Shown here one piece after another: positions 43,774-47,366 of a DNA stretch of 47,366 nt; the stretch's first letter is position 1; the number at the start of each line of letters is the position of its first letter. This stretch comes from Hyphomicrobiaceae bacterium (GTDB taxonomy: Bacteria > Pseudomonadota > Alphaproteobacteria > Rhizobiales > Hyphomicrobiaceae), in assembly GCA_008933705.1 (NCBI GenBank), contig WBUN01000037.1, positions 1-47,366 on the forward strand. Direction: 5' to 3'. A program made the position numbers and the translations under genes. A model generated the notes under the pieces. The model saw only the letters and a program-made list of their open reading frames with translations, was not told the DNA's origin and did no database searches.

Positions 43774-44775
43774 TCAGCGATCGGGAAGGCGCTCGGTGGG
43801 GAGAATCTCGAGCGCCGCAATGCGGCCTTCGCGCAGTACGCGCACCGCCACCCGCCGACCGATCTTGCTGCCGTCGAGGATGCGGGCGATATCGTCGATG
43901 CCCGTCACGCTCTCCTCATCGAGACCGACGATGACGTCGCCCGGCTCGAGCCCCCCGGCATGGGCAGGGCTTCCCACCTGAACCTCAACCACGCGCACGC
44001 CGGCCTCCTGCGACAGACCCACCTGCGCCCGAAGCCGTTGCGGCAGACGTACCTGGTCGCCGGCAATGCCGAGCTTGGCACGGCGCACGCGGCCGTGCTG
44101 CAGCACCTGCGTCAGCACATGCTGAGCGGTGTTGGACGCCACCGAGAAGCATATGCCCTGTGCGCCCATGATGACCGCGGTGTTGACGCCGATCACCTCC
44201 GCGCGGGAGTTGACCAGCGGTCCGCCGGAATTGCCGGGATTGAGCGCGGCATCCGTCTGGATGACGTCGCCGATCAGCCGTCCGTTCTGGGCGCGCAGCG
44301 AGCGGCCGACGGCGCTGACGATGCCGGCGGTGACGGTCGACTGGAATCCCAGCGGATTGCCGATGGCGATGGCGATTTGCCCCGGCTTGACGCGCTTGGA
44401 ATTGCCGAGGTGCGCTGACGGCAGGCGTTCGCTGGTCTCCGCGCGCAGCACGGCAATATCGGTGTCGGCATCCCTGCCGAGGATGCGCGCACCGACCTTG
44501 CGGCCATCGGCAAGGGCGAGCTCGATGGCAGATGCGCCTTCCACGACGTGATTGTTGGTGAGCACAAGGCCGTCTGGAGACAGGATCGTCCCGGACCCCG
44601 AACCCTGCGCAATCTGTCCGCCGCGCGCACCGCGCACCTGAACGTGCACCACCGACGGCGATACCGTCTCGACCACGCCGACTACGGCGCTCGAGTAGGC
44701 ATCGAGCAACTCTTCGTCCTGGCCCTTGTGATGCGGCTCGGACGCACTATTGCGATCCTTGCGCCACAACTGCAT
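43774..44775 (-). CDS. Trypsin-like S1C serine protease with PDZ domain
   Basis: The 333-residue protein has a protease domain (about 35-215) with the triad His76 (TNNHVV), Asp106 (DTDIAVLR) and Ser183 (NPGNSGGP), and one PDZ domain (about 240-325; GSPAHAGGLEPGDVIVGLDEE). It resembles the DegP/HtrA group with a single PDZ. ATG 44775 has GGAGG 7 bases upstream, and the resulting N-terminus MQLWRKDRNSASEP has no signal peptide, so the enzyme may be cytoplasmic. A longer frame to 44919 would add an Ala/Gly-rich, also not signal-like, stretch and lacks support. Confidence 0.9.
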   Translation of the reverse strand: MQLWRKDRNSASEPHHKGQDEELLDAYSSAVVGVVETVSPSVVHVQVRGARGGQIAQGSGSGTILSPDGLVLTNNHVVEGASAIELALADGRKVGARILGRDADTDIAVLRAETSERLPSAHLGNSKRVKPGQIAIAIGNPLGFQSTVTAGIVSAVGRSLRAQNGRLIGDVIQTDAALNPGNSGGPLVNSRAEVIGVNTAVIMGAQGICFSVASNTAQHVLTQVLQHGRVRRAKLGIAGDQVRLPQRLRAQVGLSQEAGVRVVEVQVGSPAHAGGLEPGDVIVGLDEESVTGIDDIARILDGSKIGRRVAVRVLREGRIAALEILPTERLPDR

Positions 44776-44884
44776 GTGGCAACCTCCGAATGCGGCAAAC
44801 CCCTCAACCGGCTCCCGCGGTAACCATATATAGGATGGCATCGCCCATCCGGGGAGGGGCTGGGGCGCCCCCGGAAACGACGAA

Positions 44885-44906
44885 GGCGCGGCCGACGAGC
44901 CGCGCC
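44885..44906 (-). terminator. Intrinsic terminator of the peroxiredoxin gene
   Basis: GGCGCGGC (44885-44892) and GCCGCGCC (44899-44906) form a perfect 8-base stem with a 6-base loop. On the minus strand it is followed by TTCGTCGTTT. It lies 37 bases past the peroxiredoxin stop. Confidence 0.7.
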
Positions 44907-44942
44907 CCCCAACTCCCACCAGAGAAAGCTATGCCCCGGGGC

Positions 44943-45428
44943 TCAGAACAGCGAGCATAGGGTGGCGGCGCTCGAAACATCGTGGTTACCCGTCGCCTCC
45001 TCGACGTTGAGCGATTTGACGACGCCGTCCTCGACGATCATCGAATAGCGCTTGGAGCGCACGCCCAATCCGCGCGCCGTCAGGTCGATATCCAGGCCGA
45101 TCTTCTTGGCGAATTCGGCGCTGCCGTCGGCCAGCATCAGGATCTTGCCGTCGGCGTTGGAGTCCTTCGACCACTGGGTGAGCACGAAGATGTCGTTGAC
45201 CGCGGTGCAGGCGACGATATCCACGCCCTTGCCCTTAAGCTCAGGCTGCTTTGCGACAAAACCCGGCATGTGCTGCCTGTGGCAGACGCCCGTGTAGGCG
45301 CCGGGCACGGCGAAAAGGGCTACCTTCTTGCCCGCGAACACCTCGGCCGTCTTCATGGGCTTCGGGCCTTCCGGCGACATCGTCATGAAGGTTGTGTCAG
45401 GCAGGCGATCGCCGACCTTTATCGTCAT
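44943..45428 (-). CDS. Peroxiredoxin (Prx5/AhpE-like, glutaredoxin/thioredoxin-dependent)
   Basis: The 161-residue protein is of Prx5 type: TIKVGDRLPDTTFM, then VALFAVPGAYTGVCHRQHMPGF with the peroxidatic Cys49, and a final TLCSLF with Cys158 as possible resolving Cys. It reduces hydrogen peroxide and organic peroxides in the cytoplasm. The active-site loop reads TGVC rather than the usual TPTC or TGTC; Thr at the first position and Arg (in RSKRYSM) are kept. ATG 45428 has GAGAGGA upstream; the in-frame region up to 45485 is not family-like. A terminator follows at 44885-44906. Confidence 0.93.
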   Translation of the reverse strand: MTIKVGDRLPDTTFMTMSPEGPKPMKTAEVFAGKKVALFAVPGAYTGVCHRQHMPGFVAKQPELKGKGVDIVACTAVNDIFVLTQWSKDSNADGKILMLADGSAEFAKKIGLDIDLTARGLGVRSKRYSMIVEDGVVKSLNVEEATGNHDVSSAATLCSLF

Positions 45429-45529
45429 GGGGTGGTCCTCTCGAGCGGGATGGAAGAATTGCGACGTGCGCCGAAGGCGTTGCACTGAGCCGAACTTATG
45501 CGGTCCTGCAGCTCAAGCCAAGCCGAAGG

Positions 45530-46387
45530 TCAGGGAACCGTCCAGCTCATCTCGGTGGCCCCGGACTCGCTGACGAGCGTCAGCGTGAGCACCTTGCCCT
45601 TGAATTCCTTGGCATTGCCTCCTCGCGCCAGGTCGGATGCGAAGCGCACGACCCCATCGGGTTGCTCGGTCCTCGTCGGCATCGGAACGAAGAGGCCATC
45701 CGGTGCCTCGACGAAGAGCTGAGCTCCGTTGGAGCCGCCTGGAAAGGCAGCCTCGACCACCAATCGCGCCTCGGACCCATCCAGCGTGGCCATCACGCGC
45801 TTGAAGTCAGGGTCGCCGCTGCGTCTGGCAGACTGCTGCCGCGGCACGCGCTCCAGAGCCGCGGCGATGGGCTTCAAGGGCGGGCCGGACAATCCCTTGG
45901 CCGGTATGGTCACGGCCATGACGGCTTCGGAGGGGATGCAGATGTCGCGGCAGACGCCAAATTCCATGGTCAGCTTGAGAACCACCGGCTTGGCTGCGTC
46001 CCGCGGCGTCACCTCCACCGGGAACACCATCGAACCCTTGTAGCCGATGGTCTCCGCCGCGGGCTCGGACAGGCGCAACGGCGCGGGGTAAAGAACCTTG
46101 ACGGCGCCGACGTTGTCGGAGGCCGCCCAATCGAAAACCGGCGGCACCCCGGCATCGCCGGGCACGCGCCAGTACGTCTTCCAGCCGTCCGCCAGGCTGA
46201 TCTCGATGCCGGCAAGGAAGCTGGTGCTCTGCTTGGCAACGCCGGGTCCTGCGATGAGCCGGACGCGTGCGGCATGCAGCTCGGTCCAGGGACTGGCCAA
46301 GTCGGCCCCGGCCTGGGATTGCGGCGAAGCTGCGGCTAGCAGGGCAGCCAGGATGGTGCCGCAACTGAAGATCCGGGCTGTGCTCAT
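45530..46387 (-). CDS. DsbD N-terminal-domain (thiol-disulfide interchange) protein
   Basis: The 285-residue exported protein has a signal peptide ([21 protein letters not shown]) and a DsbD-alpha type immunoglobulin-like domain: [47 protein letters not shown], and [13 protein letters not shown] with the redox pair Cys146/Cys150. Unlike full DsbD there is no membrane or C-terminal thioredoxin domain. Stand-alone forms of this domain are common in alphaproteobacteria and work in the periplasm with a ScsB/CcdA-type partner. ATG 46387 has GAGGAG 4 bases upstream. It diverges from yqgE. Confidence 0.88.
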   Translation of the reverse strand: MSTARIFSCGTILAALLAAASPQSQAGADLASPWTELHAARVRLIAGPGVAKQSTSFLAGIEISLADGWKTYWRVPGDAGVPPVFDWAASDNVGAVKVLYPAPLRLSEPAAETIGYKGSMVFPVEVTPRDAAKPVVLKLTMEFGVCRDICIPSEAVMAVTIPAKGLSGPPLKPIAAALERVPRQQSARRSGDPDFKRVMATLDGSEARLVVEAAFPGGSNGAQLFVEAPDGLFVPMPTRTEQPDGVVRFASDLARGGNAKEFKGKVLTLTLVSESGATEMSWTVP

Positions 46388-46541
46388 GCGCTCCTCATTG
46401 TTTGCACGATCCTATGTCATCAATAGTAGAATTCAATTCAAGCCTCCTCGATTTGTCCGTGATGAATGCCCAAATCCGGCGGCCGATCTGCCTCAGGTTC
46501 AGCCCCTTCACAGGTGCGCCGTTCCGGCGCTAGTCTTAGCC

Positions 46542-47156
46542 ATGCGCATGTCAAAGAAGCGGAATACCGACAACGCCGGCTATCTCGACGGACAGCTGTT
46601 GATTGCCATGCCCATCATGACCGACAAGCGGTTTGCGCGTTCGGTCATCTATCTGTGTGCGCACTCGGCCGAAGGCGCCATGGGCCTGATCATCAATCAG
46701 CGGGCGGCACACATCAGCTTTCCCGAGCTGCTCGGACAACTTCGCATCAGCGCGACCAATGAGGCGGGCGAGGGAACTGCGTCCGACCTGATCGACATGG
46801 ATGTTCACGTCGGCGGCCCTGTCGAGACGGGACGCGGCTTCGTTCTGCACAGCTCGGACTATTTCGCGGCCGACTCGACGCTGCCGATCGACGACGGCGT
46901 GTGCCTGACCGCCACCGTCGATATCCTTAAGGCAATTGCCGGCGGCAAAGGCCCCAACCGTGCCATCCTGGCGCTCGGCTATGCCGGCTGGCGGCCAGGG
47001 CAGCTCGAGAGCGAGATCTCGGCAAACGGCTGGCTGCATTGCCCGGCCGACCTCGACCTGCTGTTCGACTGTAGCGTGGAGGAGAAATACGATCGGGCGC
47101 TGTCGAAAATCGGCATCGACCCCTCCCACCTCGTCAGCGAAGCCGGCCACGCCTGA
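46542..47156 (+). CDS. YqgE/AlgH family protein (DUF179)
   Basis: The 204-residue cytoplasmic protein matches the family from [39 protein letters not shown] through [20 protein letters not shown] to [22 protein letters not shown]. The biochemical role is not established; in Pseudomonas AlgH affects alginate-related regulation. ATG 46542 gives the usual N-terminus; the frame open upstream to 46098 runs through the divergent DsbD-like gene and is not coding. ATG 46548 is also possible. No strong Shine-Dalgarno is visible. Confidence 0.9.
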   Translation: MRMSKKRNTDNAGYLDGQLLIAMPIMTDKRFARSVIYLCAHSAEGAMGLIINQRAAHISFPELLGQLRISATNEAGEGTASDLIDMDVHVGGPVETGRGFVLHSSDYFAADSTLPIDDGVCLTATVDILKAIAGGKGPNRAILALGYAGWRPGQLESEISANGWLHCPADLDLLFDCSVEEKYDRALSKIGIDPSHLVSEAGHA

Positions 47157-47194
47157 TCGCATAGCCCGCCTCCCCGGCGTACGCACTGATCTCG

Positions 47195-47366
47195 TCATGT
47201 TCCTTGTGGCTTGCTGCCGCCGTCGGTCGCTGGCGGTGCCGGCTTGGGCTCACCGGTGTGGCTCGCGCCGGTCGATCGGCCCGCAAGCTTGGCGAGGCTT
47301 TCGGCAATCTTGGGCGGCAGCGTGGAGAAGTCCGGCGCGGGGCGGCCGTTCGCAGTACGCGGGGGC
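47195..47366 (-). CDS. C-terminal end of an unrecognised protein (partial)
   Basis: A minus-strand frame is open from the window edge to a TGA at 47195-47197, giving 56 residues. It includes APDFSTLPPKIAESLAKLAG, a likely amphipathic helix, followed by a Pro/Ala/Gly-rich tail ending GGSKPQGT. The codon use is GC-rich as in the neighbours, and the position is convergent with yqgE with a 38-base gap. No family was recognised; the tail suggests an exported or flexible protein. Confidence 0.5.
   Translation of the reverse strand, partial: PPRTANGRPAPDFSTLPPKIAESLAKLAGRSTGASHTGEPKPAPPATDGGSKPQGT

Noticed and set aside
1-47366. CRISPR arrays, prophage genes, rRNA operons
   Set aside because: No regularly spaced short repeats, phage structural genes or rRNA-like sequence was seen.

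Overview
The window is high-GC, densely coded DNA that looks like an alphaproteobacterium of the Hyphomicrobiales (Rhizobiales). Supporting signs are an ALDH1L1-type formyltransferase, a fused NuoEF-type formate dehydrogenase beta subunit of the Methylobacterium FDH1 kind, an HWE-type sensor kinase behind an EcfG-type promoter, and GC-rich dispersed hairpins typical of these genomes. The order is inferred from gene content; genus is not resolved.

Region 1 (1-2831): the last 37 codons of an IS630-family transposase run into the window and converge on a solitary E1 component of 2-oxoglutarate dehydrogenase type. No E2 or E3 partner is in view.

Region 2 (3136-20225) is the heart of the window: a one-carbon/oxalate block. 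On the minus strand a FadR-type GntR regulator is followed by a 33-codon ORF, oxalyl-CoA decarboxylase (oxc), formyl-CoA:oxalate CoA-transferase (frc), a stand-alone formyltransferase resembling the N-terminal domain of ALDH1L1, and formate-tetrahydrofolate ligase (fhs). Divergently lies a tripartite tricarboxylate transporter in the order A-C-B. After a TerC-family membrane protein comes an NAD-linked formate dehydrogenase operon (fused beta subunit, an LTxxQ periplasmic protein, Mo/W alpha subunit). Copies of a TGGTATACCA-type palindrome lie between the regulator and the transporter and, in variant form, upstream of the formate dehydrogenase, suggesting one regulon. The inferred flow is: import of a small carboxylate (oxalate is the obvious candidate), activation to oxalyl-CoA, decarboxylation to formyl-CoA, then either release as formate (oxidised for NADH or ligated to THF), or perhaps direct formyl transfer between CoA and THF.

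Region 3 (20226-33948) is mixed: an 877-base non-coding stretch with 112-base tandem repeats and hairpins, MaoC-like and MFS genes, an S9 peptidase, a membrane-anchored TAXI-type binding protein, HdeD and MgtC family membrane proteins, an outer-membrane beta-barrel, a REC-PAS-HWE histidine kinase, and a membrane GGDEF-EAL protein with a degenerate cyclase site.

Region 4 (34128-43763) is an exopolysaccharide/O-antigen-like cluster: pyruvyltransferase, Wzx flippase, GT2, Wzy/ligase-like polymerase, acyltransferase, a fused double GT2 protein, and a WecG/TagA transferase.

Region 5 (43774-47366) holds housekeeping and stress genes: trypsin-like PDZ protease, Prx5-type peroxiredoxin, a DsbD N-domain protein, YqgE/AlgH, and the C-terminal end of an unrecognised protein that runs off the window. 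No rRNA, convincing tRNA or CRISPR array was seen.
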